Positions 40,772 through 50,500 of a DNA stretch of 51,067 nucleotides are shown here, in pieces; position 1 is the first letter of the stretch; each line of letters begins with the position of its first letter. The stretch comes from Rhizaria sp. SCN 62-66 (taxonomy: Eukaryota; Rhizaria, unplaced). A program made the translations under genes and the position numbers. Under the pieces are notes generated by a model, which made no database searches, was not told the DNA's origin, and worked only from the letters and a program-made list of their open reading frames with translations. The stretch spans positions 1-51,067 of the forward strand of contig MEDY01000210.1 in the NCBI GenBank assembly GCA_001724265.1. Direction: 5' to 3'.

Positions 40772-40950
40772 CATATGTTCGTATGTGTATGAAGCTGCTT
40801 GCGTTCATGTCTCGTTTGTTTTTCTGTTTCTGTTTGTGTTTGTGTTTGTATACGTGTTTGAGTCACAACCAGAGTGCGAGGTTTAATGCAGTAGAGGATG
40901 TTGGTGTTTGGGTGTATGAAATAAGCTACACCAAAGGCAACAACACCGAT

Positions 40951-40956
40951 TTTATT
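40951..40956 (-). terminator. Candidate polyadenylation signal of the LYR gene
   Basis: This reads AATAAA on the minus strand, 22 nt beyond the hairpin at 40979-41015 in the direction of transcription. It would give a 3' UTR of about 520 nt. Confidence 0.3.
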
Positions 40957-40978
40957 TAAGAACAATTATAACAAAAAC

Positions 40979-41015
40979 AAACGTGATCTCCATATCGTGA
41001 TGGACGATCACGTTT
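40979..41015. repeat. Long hairpin, 10 + 5 bp stem
   Basis: The outer arm AAACGTGATC pairs perfectly with GATCACGTTT, and the inner TCCAT pairs with ATGGA around a 6-nt loop, with one bulged C. This 37-nt element is among the strongest intergenic folds in the window. Confidence 0.8.
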
Positions 41016-41476
41016 CAATTTCAACCACAATACCAATGATACTGACGACGATACGCAGGAGTAACAGTAAGTACCCTTTTTGTACTGATATGACCAGAGC
41101 GATATTCAGACCAGAATTAAGACTAGCAGTGACAACATTGAGAACTTTTTTAATACATTGTGTGTGTGTTCAAGGAATCTGTCTTAGCACGCTGGGATGA
41201 TCATTAAAAAAATGACAGCTGCATGAGACAAGATACGGCTAGCAACAGTTCTGTATAGTGTAAAGTCTGCAGTGGCCACTCACACCCACATATTCATGGC
41301 ACACAGAGTAACGCAACTGATCGTGCGTGACTTAATTATACCCCCATTCAACGTAGTTCTTAATAAATAACCCCAATCACAATAAACGAAACAAGGCAGT
41401 TTAGATCGAGCCACAATCAGATCCTCTCAAGGCATAGACAGATCAGCATGCCGAACGATACAAGATAGAATTTACT

Positions 41477-42162
41477 TCACATGGTGCGGTTGCGGAAGTG
41501 GAAGCGCTCGTTGAGCGCAATGTGCCTGCGCACGTCCGAGTCCTGGAGCGAGTCGTTGTACCGCCGCGAGCGCTCCAGAATCGCCGCCTCGCCGCTAATG
41601 ACCTGGCCGTCCTTAATCATAAATGTCCCGGCCTCGCCGCGCTGCACGGCGGAGAAGATGTCCTTTAGCGAGTCGGGCACGCGGGGCCGGTTGCGGGGCG
41701 ACACCTGCATGCGGATGACCGAAAGCCGTTGCCAGACCAGCTTGACCGTGGACTCGGTGGCCTCGGGGTCGAAGTCCGTCGCCAGACGGCGAAACGAGTC
41801 GCGGGCCTCGGTCAGCAGCTCGGCGTGTTGCTGTGGGGCGACGGGTGAAGAGATACATAGAGCACAGTGACGACGAAGATGACACGTGAGAGATAGTCGG
41901 GAGGTTGATGACATGCTTGTGTTTTTGTAGGAAGGTCACAATTGTATAAGAGCATTACAGCATTGAAGCAGGAAAAATCAACGTCTACAAGTGAGAGGAC
42001 ACGTCTTGCTGGCTAGTTCCGGAGCCGCGTGTTTTGTGAGGTTGCGAGCGAGGCTTTGTTCTGGAGCATGCACTGTAGACGGACCTCTTTAGGGGCAGCG
42101 CGGATGTTCCGAAGGATGAAGCGGTAGACGCGCGGGAATACAGCGGTGCCAGGGTTGCTCAT
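41477..42162 (-). CDS. LYR-motif (Complex1_LYR) protein
   Basis: Exon 1 (42162-42085) and exon 2 (41830-41477) join in phase 0 to give 143 residues. LYR proteins are small mitochondrial proteins that bind acyl carrier protein and help assemble Fe-S clusters and respiratory complexes. Residues 10-26 (PRVYRFILRNIRAAPKE) hold a V-Y-R version of the LYR motif. EARDSFRRLATDFDPE, after the join, matches the second part of the LYR domain (as in LYRM1-like proteins). A C-terminal extension of about 70 residues is charged and unlike the short members. The intron donor is GTCCGT, an unusual +3 C. Which LYR protein it is cannot be told from the sequence alone. Its promoter is shared with the divergent gene at 42706. 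Confidence 0.75.
41831..42084 (-). other. Intron of the LYR gene
   Basis: This 254-nt intron reads GTCCGT at the 5' end and a pyrimidine-rich CCCCACAG at the 3' end on the minus strand. The donor is inferred because it joins the LYR motif to the rest of the domain in frame. Confidence 0.65.
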
Positions 42163-42705
42163 GGTACTGGGGCACGGCTGTGTCGCAAGTAAAACGTGCT
42201 TGAGTTCTATAGAGGGTGTGGTGACAAGCGAGTGCGGTGGGCTTGGCTGGAGTGAGATAGAGGGATACAGAAAAGTGCATATAAAGAGCAAGACGTGAGT
42301 GTATAGATATACAATTAAAGAAATGTTTCCAAAGAACTGCGAATGGTATCGGTTGAAAACAATAATGCCACAGACGGTCGGTATGGCGCAACGTGGTGTT
42401 TTCTTAACTGTCTCATCGACTCGCATCGTGTCATGACCCATCTACTAAACTAGTGCATGGTCACATATGTGTAGCTTCTTAGTCGAGACACCATTGAACT
42501 TTCTCTCCATGCCTCTTAGTTAAATTTCGGAATCTTTAAAATTATCTCTTGTTGATCTTGTTGTAGCGCACAATCCCCTTCGTAATCGCCTGACACCCTC
42601 GTAGGCGCACTCGCATCATCCATAAACCTGAACTCTAACGCGCCTGATCTGCTCCCAACAACTGTGCCTCGCGAAGCGATGCTCTCCGCCCAGTATGCCC
42701 CATAG
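42163..42705. promoter_or_regulatory. Divergent promoter region with a coding-like right end
   Basis: The LYR gene starts leftward and the large unknown gene rightward. From 42586 to 42702 the frame of the right-hand gene is open and coding-like, includes an ATG at 42679 (MLSAQYAP), and is cut from the main frame by one TAG at 42703-42705. Confidence 0.5.
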
Positions 42706-45700
42706 GTGGGCCCCGACGGCGGAGACTTTTTGCGTCTTCTGTACACAACCACCGTCCCCACAACTCTCCTCGTCCCCATTCCCCCGGCAGCCCTTGCTGC
42801 CGCCGCCGCCTCTGCCTCCGCTGCTGACGCCACATCTTCCGCTGCTGATGCGCAGACGCAGCTTACAGGATTTCTTCCGTTGCTGTTGTCGCTGGTCTCG
42901 TGCGGCGGTAGCGTCAATCTCGCCTGCTGCGGCGCCGCGGCCGGCTCAGACGCGCTGCCCTCACCGCTGCCACGTAGCCATGGGCACCACCAGCAGCAAC
43001 TGCTTCTCAACAGCACCTCGAAATGTGATAGCGCGAACGGCGATGTGGGGAGCAGCCACAGCTACGAGAGTACGAGTGGGTTCAATGCTAGTGGCATTGC
43101 TACGACGCCGTTGCTGTCGGCTCCCGCTCCCGCTCCTGCTGCTTCGACAACCAGTAGCAGTTACAGTGCGACCGCGACAGCAATGCACAACGAGACTAAC
43201 TGCACAGGTGCTTACGCGCTTGGTGACAACAGTGAACGTTATTCGCCCCGCACTCTGACGTACATTCAGCAGAACATGTTTTCTCGCGCCACTAACACAA
43301 CTGCTAATCTCGAGTACTTGCAGTTTCACTTGCCTGCTGGCTCTATCGTCAAAGTCGTCCCCTCCGCAGCATCATCGGACTCTCGCACGCAGCCGCCGTC
43401 GCAGCTGGTGACCGTGTTTGTCGTGCACTGTCCCGCGCCCCTCACCGCTGTCGCTGCCGCCGTCGCTGCTGCTTCGACTGGCATTGCAAACACCGGTGAC
43501 GACGAGAATGACGACGCTTTCTTCGCGGCTGCTGTTGCTGCCGCAAACAACAACAGCAACCTTACGAACGACGCCGACGACAACGATGGTGACGACGAGA
43601 GCAATGAGTACGTCTATGATTACGCAGATTCCGGCTACTTTGCCTCAGCGCGCGGCTCCGTCAACAGCGCCTTCGCGCTGGCCAAGGCCGTCTACAAGTC
43701 GATTCGCGCTGGCATGCGCTCTAGCAACAACAACAGCAGCACGAGCGCGGACAGTCAATCTGTTTCGGGCGGTTATAACAATTTTAGTAGCTACAGTAGC
43801 GGTACTTCTGTGCCGCGGGCTGTTGTGGGACTCAAAGGTTCTGTGTCTCAGTCGTTGCTCGTGCCCACGGTCTCTGTGCCCGCAGCGGCTGCCTCGACTA
43901 GAGCTGCTGCATCGACAGGTAAAGCTACAACCGCTGATGCTGCAGAGGCTGTTGTGAGTGAATGCAGTAACTCCGAGTCAACGTCTTCTGACGGCGACTC
44001 TAAGGGTGTCGACGGCGAGTCTAAGGGTCAGGACCCATTACTCGCACAATCGCTTCACCAGCTTCTTGCATCTCTCTCACCCAGCAACACGACCACAAGT
44101 CCGGGTGCGCATCCTGCGGCCAGCGCGAGCGCGACTGCCAGTGCATCTGCCACTGCGAGCGCGGCCGGTTTGCCGCTCATGGTGACGGCGGCCCACGCTG
44201 TCGGCGTCGTGCGCTGGCTCGCCTGCCACATCGCGGCCTCGCAGCGCGGCGTCGCTCTGAACATGAGCTATACGTTTTCCCGCACGCTCACTCTGGCGAC
44301 CAACGCTGCCGCTGTGAGTCCCCGATTTGATCGGGACCATGGTGACGCAGCTCGCTTGCCCGCTGCGATCGCCGACGCTGCGTTCGACAGTCTCGTCACC
44401 GCGTCGCACCCCAGTGAAACAGGCAGCCATGCGGGGGGCTCTAGGGCGGACGCCAACGCACATGCTTCATGGATTGCACCCCCCACGTTGCCCACCCGCA
44501 CCCCCGCCACTGCGGCGCTAACAACAGCGCTCGCGGCCACCGGCGAGATCCTCGCCGACGATTCCCCCGCTGCATTACTATTGCGACGCCTAGTCGACCG
44601 CGCCCGCACCGCCGACGCCGCCGTGCTGTCCGCTCTCGCGCGCATCGCCACTGGCACTTTTACCGGACCTAAGGGTAGCGCCCCTTGCACCGGCCGCCTC
44701 CGCGTCAGCCCGAGCCTGCTGCTTCCCCCTCTCCCGGCCCCCGGCACCTACATCTGCGGCAGCGGCGAGGCCGCGGGCACGTACCTCTCAGCCGACTGCG
44801 GCGCCGCGGGGCTGCTGGGCGCCGCGTCCAAGGGCGACTGGGGCGCGGTGTGGCACTGGCTGGGGACCGAAAAAATCGCGCTGTCCGGAGTCGTCGTGCG
44901 CAATGTGCTCAAGCAGATGTTGCCACCGGCGGCCGCTCTCGTGCTCGGTCTCACGAATAGCAGTACGCATGGTACCACTGGTGCGGGTGATGACTCAGCA
45001 GCAGCAGCTGCGGCGGCAGCGGCGGCGCATGTCACCGCGTTGCTGAGCAAAGCCGCGCCCGAGGCTCGCGCGCTGCTGAACACGGCGACGTTCATTCTCA
45101 AGTCCATCAAGGGCGTGCGCACCGACGGCAAGGGGAATCTGCTGGTCGCGTATGACTACAGCCAGGGCCAAGCCGCATCTGGCTCCGGCGCGAAGGCGGC
45201 CGCTGCGTCCAAGTCCGCTGCCGTGGCAGGAGGTGCTGCCAAGGCGAAACCTGCTGCTGCTGCTGTGGGCATTGGCGCGAAGGCCGGAGCGAAGGCTGCA
45301 GGTGCGAGCGCCAGCGCCGGCGGCGTGAGCAGCTATGAGATTGTTGTTCCCGCCACGCACACGTGGGTGCTGCCGACAACGCTGACCTCGATCAATACCA
45401 ACATCACGTCGGCGGCCACGGCTGCTGCCTCGAATGTCGCCTCAGACGCGTCCGCAGACGTGGTTGCGAATGTCGTGTCGCGTGCGGTTGGAGCGGCTGT
45501 CAGCGATGCATTCAACGCTGGTATCGCTGCTGGCACGACAATGTCTGTTGCTGCTGCGTCGTCCGTTTTCAGTAGTAGTAGCAACAGGGCGGGCGTTGAC
45601 GGCAACCCTGCGTTTGTTGAACCTATCTGGAGCAAGACTGACTCGGTCAAGATCACTCTTAAGGACAGCGTCAAGCTCCGGATCAATGCGCCGCGATCTA

Positions 45701-46653
45701 TCACCGCGACTATCACACCACTGCCCTCGAGCTCCAGCCTCTATAAGCAAGTCCCTCCGCCGGCCGCAACCGCCCCCGCGCTGCCGACCGCGCCGGTGAC
45801 CGTGACCGTGTGCACCGGCGGCGGCGTCAAGGGCATCGGCGAGGGCGACGTCACGGCCAACCTCGCCGGCGGCTGGCTGTCGCTGGCCCTGTCCGTATCT
45901 CTCGGCTATCACAACCAGCCGTCGAACCATCCGTGCCCACAGTCACCCCACGCGACAGGTGCGAGCGACGATAGCGCCCCCATTCACGCTGCCGCGGACG
46001 AGGCTAGTGCTGCTGCGAACGCTGATATCGCGCTCTTCTCTCCCGCACACGGCCACCCGTTGTATTTCACTCTGGATGCCGCCGCACACAAGGCACTCGC
46101 CACGCTCACGAGCCACATCACTAGCGCTAAGAGCAACCTTGGCACCAGCGCCAGTAACAGCAACAACAATAGCCACAGTGCGAGTGCGAGCGCGGCGACA
46201 CCTGCCGCTGCTGCTGCCGTTGCGGCGGCGCGGCGCGCGCTTGCGGCCTCTGCTGCGACCGCCTACGGGCTCACCGATGCATGGCCCATTGACCCCAGTG
46301 CAAGCGTCCCTTGCCCCAGCACAGCCGCGCGCGACTGCGGTTATAGTCGGAGCACCGTGCAGCTGCAGCTGCAGTGCGACGCCAAGGGCCGCCCCGTGCT
46401 GCCCTTGGACCTCGCCACTCTCCGCCCCGACGAGGCCGCACATGCTGGCGCTAATGCCGATGATGGTGCAGCTCCAGTGTATCGCGAGGCCGAAGACTGG
46501 GTGCGCGGGGTCAACGCCGCGCTCTCGGCCACGCCGCAGGGCCGGCCTGTGGTCGACGCGTGGGGCCGCTGGGTGCCGTCGGGACAGGGCAAGTATTGGC
46601 TTGCGGTCGGGGTCGGGCCGATTGGCGCAAAGATTGCAATCCCCGAGATTTAA
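42706..46653 (+). CDS. Large protein of unknown function, 5' end unresolved
   Basis: The open frame has 1,315 codons and ends in TAA, but it begins with GTG directly after an in-frame TAG. The first ATG inside is at 43183 (codon 160). An ATG at 42679, eight codons before the TAG, is in the same frame. The gene may have an upstream exon with an acceptor at ...CATAG, a non-AUG start, a sequence error, or TAG readthrough. The N-terminal part contains hydrophobic Ala/Leu-rich stretches; the middle has Asn/Asp/Ser- and Ala-rich blocks. Two less repetitive parts look folded: about residues 490-560 and 660-810, and the C-terminal 370 residues (PVTVTVCTGGGVKGIGEGDV, then a terminal GQGKYWLAVGVGPIGAKIAI). 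Several N-x-S/T sites occur. I do not recognise a domain. Confidence 0.7.
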   Translation: MGPDGGDFLRLLYTTTVPTTLLVPIPPAALAAAAASASAADATSSAADAQTQLTGFLPLLLSLVSCGGSVNLACCGAAAGSDALPSPLPRSHGHHQQQLLLNSTSKCDSANGDVGSSHSYESTSGFNASGIATTPLLSAPAPAPAASTTSSSYSATATAMHNETNCTGAYALGDNSERYSPRTLTYIQQNMFSRATNTTANLEYLQFHLPAGSIVKVVPSAASSDSRTQPPSQLVTVFVVHCPAPLTAVAAAVAAASTGIANTGDDENDDAFFAAAVAAANNNSNLTNDADDNDGDDESNEYVYDYADSGYFASARGSVNSAFALAKAVYKSIRAGMRSSNNNSSTSADSQSVSGGYNNFSSYSSGTSVPRAVVGLKGSVSQSLLVPTVSVPAAAASTRAAASTGKATTADAAEAVVSECSNSESTSSDGDSKGVDGESKGQDPLLAQSLHQLLASLSPSNTTTSPGAHPAASASATASASATASAAGLPLMVTAAHAVGVVRWLACHIAASQRGVALNMSYTFSRTLTLATNAAAVSPRFDRDHGDAARLPAAIADAAFDSLVTASHPSETGSHAGGSRADANAHASWIAPPTLPTRTPATAALTTALAATGEILADDSPAALLLRRLVDRARTADAAVLSALARIATGTFTGPKGSAPCTGRLRVSPSLLLPPLPAPGTYICGSGEAAGTYLSADCGAAGLLGAASKGDWGAVWHWLGTEKIALSGVVVRNVLKQMLPPAAALVLGLTNSSTHGTTGAGDDSAAAAAAAAAAHVTALLSKAAPEARALLNTATFILKSIKGVRTDGKGNLLVAYDYSQGQAASGSGAKAAAASKSAAVAGGAAKAKPAAAAVGIGAKAGAKAAGASASAGGVSSYEIVVPATHTWVLPTTLTSINTNITSAATAAASNVASDASADVVANVVSRAVGAAVSDAFNAGIAAGTTMSVAAASSVFSSSSNRAGVDGNPAFVEPIWSKTDSVKITLKDSVKLRINAPRSITATITPLPSSSSLYKQVPPPAATAPALPTAPVTVTVCTGGGVKGIGEGDVTANLAGGWLSLALSVSLGYHNQPSNHPCPQSPHATGASDDSAPIHAAADEASAAANADIALFSPAHGHPLYFTLDAAAHKALATLTSHITSAKSNLGTSASNSNNNSHSASASAATPAAAAAVAAARRALAASAATAYGLTDAWPIDPSASVPCPSTAARDCGYSRSTVQLQLQCDAKGRPVLPLDLATLRPDEAAHAGANADDGAAPVYREAEDWVRGVNAALSATPQGRPVVDAWGRWVPSGQGKYWLAVGVGPIGAKIAIPEI

Positions 46654-46712
46654 ACACTTTCCGACATGAGTAGCACAACAGTATCCATATTTATTGATTG
46701 TTAAATACTATC

Positions 46713-46730
46713 CAACAAGTCGACTTGTTG
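46713..46730. repeat. Perfect 18-bp palindrome in a 3' UTR
   Basis: CAACAAGTC is followed directly by its reverse complement, centred on a GTCGAC (SalI-like) core, 59 nt after the stop codon at 46653. Confidence 0.85.
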
Positions 46731-46853
46731 ATGCGACTAAATACAAGGAGTGTATGTTGGCTTCTCTTGCACGTTTTCTGGCTAGTATGCGCGCGATACG
46801 GCCTGCCAAGAACCAATTAAATATACGATCAAAAGAGTCCGTGTTGGTATATA

Positions 46854-46859
46854 AATAAA
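46854..46859 (+). terminator. Candidate polyadenylation signal
   Basis: AATAAA lies 200 nt after the stop codon of the unknown gene, in an A/T-rich setting. Confidence 0.4.
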
Positions 46860-47574
46860 ATACCATAATATTTAAATTCCGTGATCAACTAGCCATAAAG
46901 CCTGCGAATTGTCCCCACCTCAAGATGCGGGCGATCAAGCAAGTGTGCTCTGGCACGGTTCTGAAAAAAGACTGCGAGAGTGTGGTGGTGGAGCGGCGAC
47001 GAGGACACTATAGCCCCGGTTTCGCGACGATACATGCGTGATGCTGAACATCAGATAACTTGTATCAAACCTACCCAGCTGCCACGTGCATGATCTGTCT
47101 ATTTTAAATCTTTGCTTTTTACGGTGACGACAGGGTGTCGTGATATGATTTCAAATTTTGAAACGCTTCTCCCTTTGTCCCAGATTCCAGCGCCCACCTA
47201 ACTATTGCCTTCTCTAGCTCACTCTCACCTTGTCCCACTGTTCTCTCACACCTTTGCCAACATTTACGATTTAATTTATTATCCCCCCTTTTGCTCAGCG
47301 GCCTAGAAAGGATCAACTTCCTCCTCGGACCCGCACATTCCTTCCTACTCGACTACTGCTCAGAAGCTCCAATCCACCCGCAGAGCCCTGTGTATTGTTG
47401 GTTTCAGTCTGTCTGATCCCTTTTGTGATTCCACAACAGAACCACAATAAGGACACCAACTAGAGCCACGAACCACGATCAAGACACACCTGGTCGTTTC
47501 GCTAGAGTTCTTGACGCACGCGAACAAAGAGCAACTTCCCCACAATCGAGCCCTCTCGCAACACACAGCAAACC

Positions 47575-50500
47575 ATGTCTGTGTCCGACAATTCCTCCGC
47601 ATACGCGGCGTCCCTCGCTGCGTCTTCCGCGACCCTGTCTTCCCCCACGGCCTCTGCGCTGATCTACACCACGGCCGACAACGCCGCCGCGCTAGCCGCT
47701 CTCGACGCCGAGCGGCCGCTGGATCCCGACACTCTGCGCTTCATCGACCAGCAGCTTATCGGCGACACGCATCAGGAGGTCTACTACAAGGGCTGGGCCG
47801 ACATCGAGTACGTTGACAAGAAACTCAAGCCGCGCCTCATTGTCGTCTCCACGTTCCGCCTCTACGTCCTCAAGCCTGGCGCGCTGGGCGGTCTCGGCAT
47901 CCGCCAGTCGTTCCCGCTCGCCCACCTCCGCGCAGTGGCCCCCGGCACCGTGCCCTCGGCTGCCGGGCTGCGCCAGGTCTGCCTCACATTTGACGACGAC
48001 GCGGCCGTGCAGAAGGAGTTTTCGCTCCCGCTGGGCAACGGCGGCGCCATCACGCTCGCGCACGCGCGTGTCGACGTCATCCTCCAGGCCGTGCTCTTCG
48101 CCACACAGTCGGTCCGCCACGGCCGCCCCGCCGTGTGCACGGCCGCGCTCACGGGCCCCGCCGCCTCGCCTTCGGTCGCCGCCTGGCTGGCCGGCTTCAA
48201 GCCGCCGTGTCCCGACGCCCAAGACGGGCTGCTGGCTGCGTACCTGGCTGAATGCAACCGCGTCGGCATCGCGCATCGCGTGTCGGTGCTCGACTACTTC
48301 ATGACGTGTTTCCAGCTCGACGACGGCATGTTCGACTTCAAGGCCGCGCTGGCGTTCCTCGACGGCAAGGACTGCACCAAGGACGTCCTCGCCATCGTCT
48401 CGGCACTCAAGTACTCGGCCCTCTTCACCACGCTCGTCTGCGTCGACATCGCGCTCGGCAACAACGCCGCCACCGCGCTCGCCACGGCATTTGACGTGCC
48501 CACCGCTTTCACCAAGCTCGTGCTGGTCAACTGCCGCATCTCGCGCCCCTCGATGACAGCGCTCGGCGCCACCCTGGCTGTACGTCGACTTTGTTCATTG
48601 TTAGAATGTTGTAATTAGGAACATGTTTTTATGCATCTCACGTATATTATTTTTTTGGCTTTTCTTGTTTTCTTGTTTTCTGCGAGCGTAGAAGGGCGGC
48701 CAGAAGCTGGACCACCTGATCATCTCCAAGAACGACATCGGCGACGACGGCGTCATCGCCCTCTCCAAGGGCCTCGGCGACCCGCGCGGCAACCGCCCTG
48801 TGGAGTCTCTGTGTCTTTCTGGCGTCGGCATGGGCTCTAAGGGTCTCCGCGCGTTGACCCAGCTGCTGTCGCAGGGCAACTGGCCCGAGTCGGTGACCAT
48901 TCTCGACCTGTCGGACAACCCGCTGGGCTCCAAGGGCTCCGAGGTGCTGGCGTCGACCGCGGACGGCTACCTCTGCAATCGCACGCTGAAGCTCGACCAA
49001 CTGGCGCTGCGCCGCTGCGACCTGGAGGTGGACCGCATCACTGCCGGACTGCTCTCGGAGAAGTCCGGGCTGATTCACACCACCATGTCGATGCTCGACC
49101 TCAGCGGCAACCGGGTCACCACGAAGGCGCTCTCTCCGCTCACGCAGCTCGTGGCTAGATCACAGTACGTCACTTCACAGATTTACTATTGTCATATGAA
49201 TCTCTTTTAACGTCAATGCATGTTGTTTTTGCAGTGTGGTGATGGGGCACATATCTCACTTTTTACTTTGTTTATTCAATTTTGTTGTTCGTTCACAGGT
49301 TCCTGTCTTGCCTGAGCATCAGCGCGTGCCGCATCGACGCCCCCGCGATCGCGGACCTGCTCTTCGCGGCCCTTAACAACATCCACGGTGTATCTTTCTC
49401 CTTCGACCTTTCGAGCAACGACCTGGGCGCCAAGGGGGCCCGTGACCTGACGTCTCTGCTCGCCGACCGTCTCTCGCGCGCCGGTCTCGCGCCCACGCCG
49501 CAGAGCATCGACACGATCCAGTACCTGGACCTCTCGGACACCGGGCTCGGCCACGAGGGGCTCGCCGCGCTGCCCGGTCTCCTCGCACCCTTCGCGCTGC
49601 GCGGCCTCAAGCTCGACCGCTGCTTCAAGACGTCTTTCTTTGCTAAACCCGCCGAGGCCGGTGCCGCGCTCGCCGCGCTGCTGCCGACGCTGCCGCACCT
49701 GTCCGAGCTCTCGGTCGCGGGCGACTCGGATGCCTATGTGCTGGGCAAGAACCTCGTCGCGATGCTGCGCGCCGCGGCGAAGCACCCGGCGCTCGAGTTC
49801 CTCAACGTGTCGCAGAACCTGCTCGACGACGAGGGCATGCGCGCGCTATGTTCCGCGGCCAGCTCCTCGGCTACGCTGCGGGGACTCGCGCTCGACGGCA
49901 GCCGCTTCACGCTTGAGGGGCTGCGTCTGCTACATGCGGCCGTGCAGCACAACAAGAACATCGTCAACCTGGCACTGCCTGAGGCCGACGTGGCGCGGCT
50001 GATCAAGTCGCTCCCGGCCGAGGGCGTGCGCGCAGTGCAGCAGGTCATCCACGCCATCGACACGGCGCTTGACCGCAACGAGGGCATCGCGGCCTTCATC
50101 GCGAGCAGCGGCGACGACGACCTGCTCATCGACGAAGGCAACGAGGAGGAGGACGACGAGGACAACGGGCCCGTCGTCTCCAGCTCCGTCCCCGGCACGG
50201 CGCCCGCTGCCCCCGCCGCGGCTTACAAGCCCGTCGCCGCCGCTGTCGCTGCGCCTGTGGCCGCCCCCGCCGTGGCCCCTGCCGCGCCAGCCGCGCCAGC
50301 CGCGCCTCCGGCCCGGTCCAAGCGCATGTCGGTCATGCCCGGCATTGTCGCCGCCCCCGACGCCGCCGCCGCCGCCGCCGCTGCCGCCGCCGCTGCTGCC
50401 GCTGCCGCCGCCGCCTCTGCCCCTTCCGCGGAGTCGGGCGCGGCCCCCGCGGCGCCCGCCGTGGCCAAGCCCGCACGTTCGCAGCGCATGTCCGTCGCGG

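Larger units (their letters stand above)
40608..41476. other. Convergent intergenic region with two hairpins
   Basis: This 869-bp region receives the 3' ends of TDH (plus) and the LYR gene (minus). It holds a perfect 8-bp-stem hairpin at 40749-40771, a long hairpin at 40979-41015 and, next to it, AATAAA on the minus strand (40951-40956). I see no coding frame. Confidence 0.55.
46654..47574. promoter_or_regulatory. Intergenic region before CARMIL
   Basis: This 921-bp region holds an 18-bp palindrome (46713-46730) and AATAAA (46854-46859) just 3' of the preceding gene. The CARMIL promoter and a pyrimidine-rich leader occupy the right end. Two minus-strand frames of 65 and 80 codons overlap it but lack support. 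Confidence 0.5.

Noticed and set aside
42516-43016. 166-codon minus-strand frame opposite the unknown gene
   Set aside because: It begins with GTG and mirrors the coding-like plus-strand frame, so I treat it as a shadow.
47119-47602. Two minus-strand frames of 65 and 80 codons before CARMIL, one with CPYC
   Set aside because: The first opens with TTG; the second overlaps the CARMIL start and leader. No further zinc ligands or homology.
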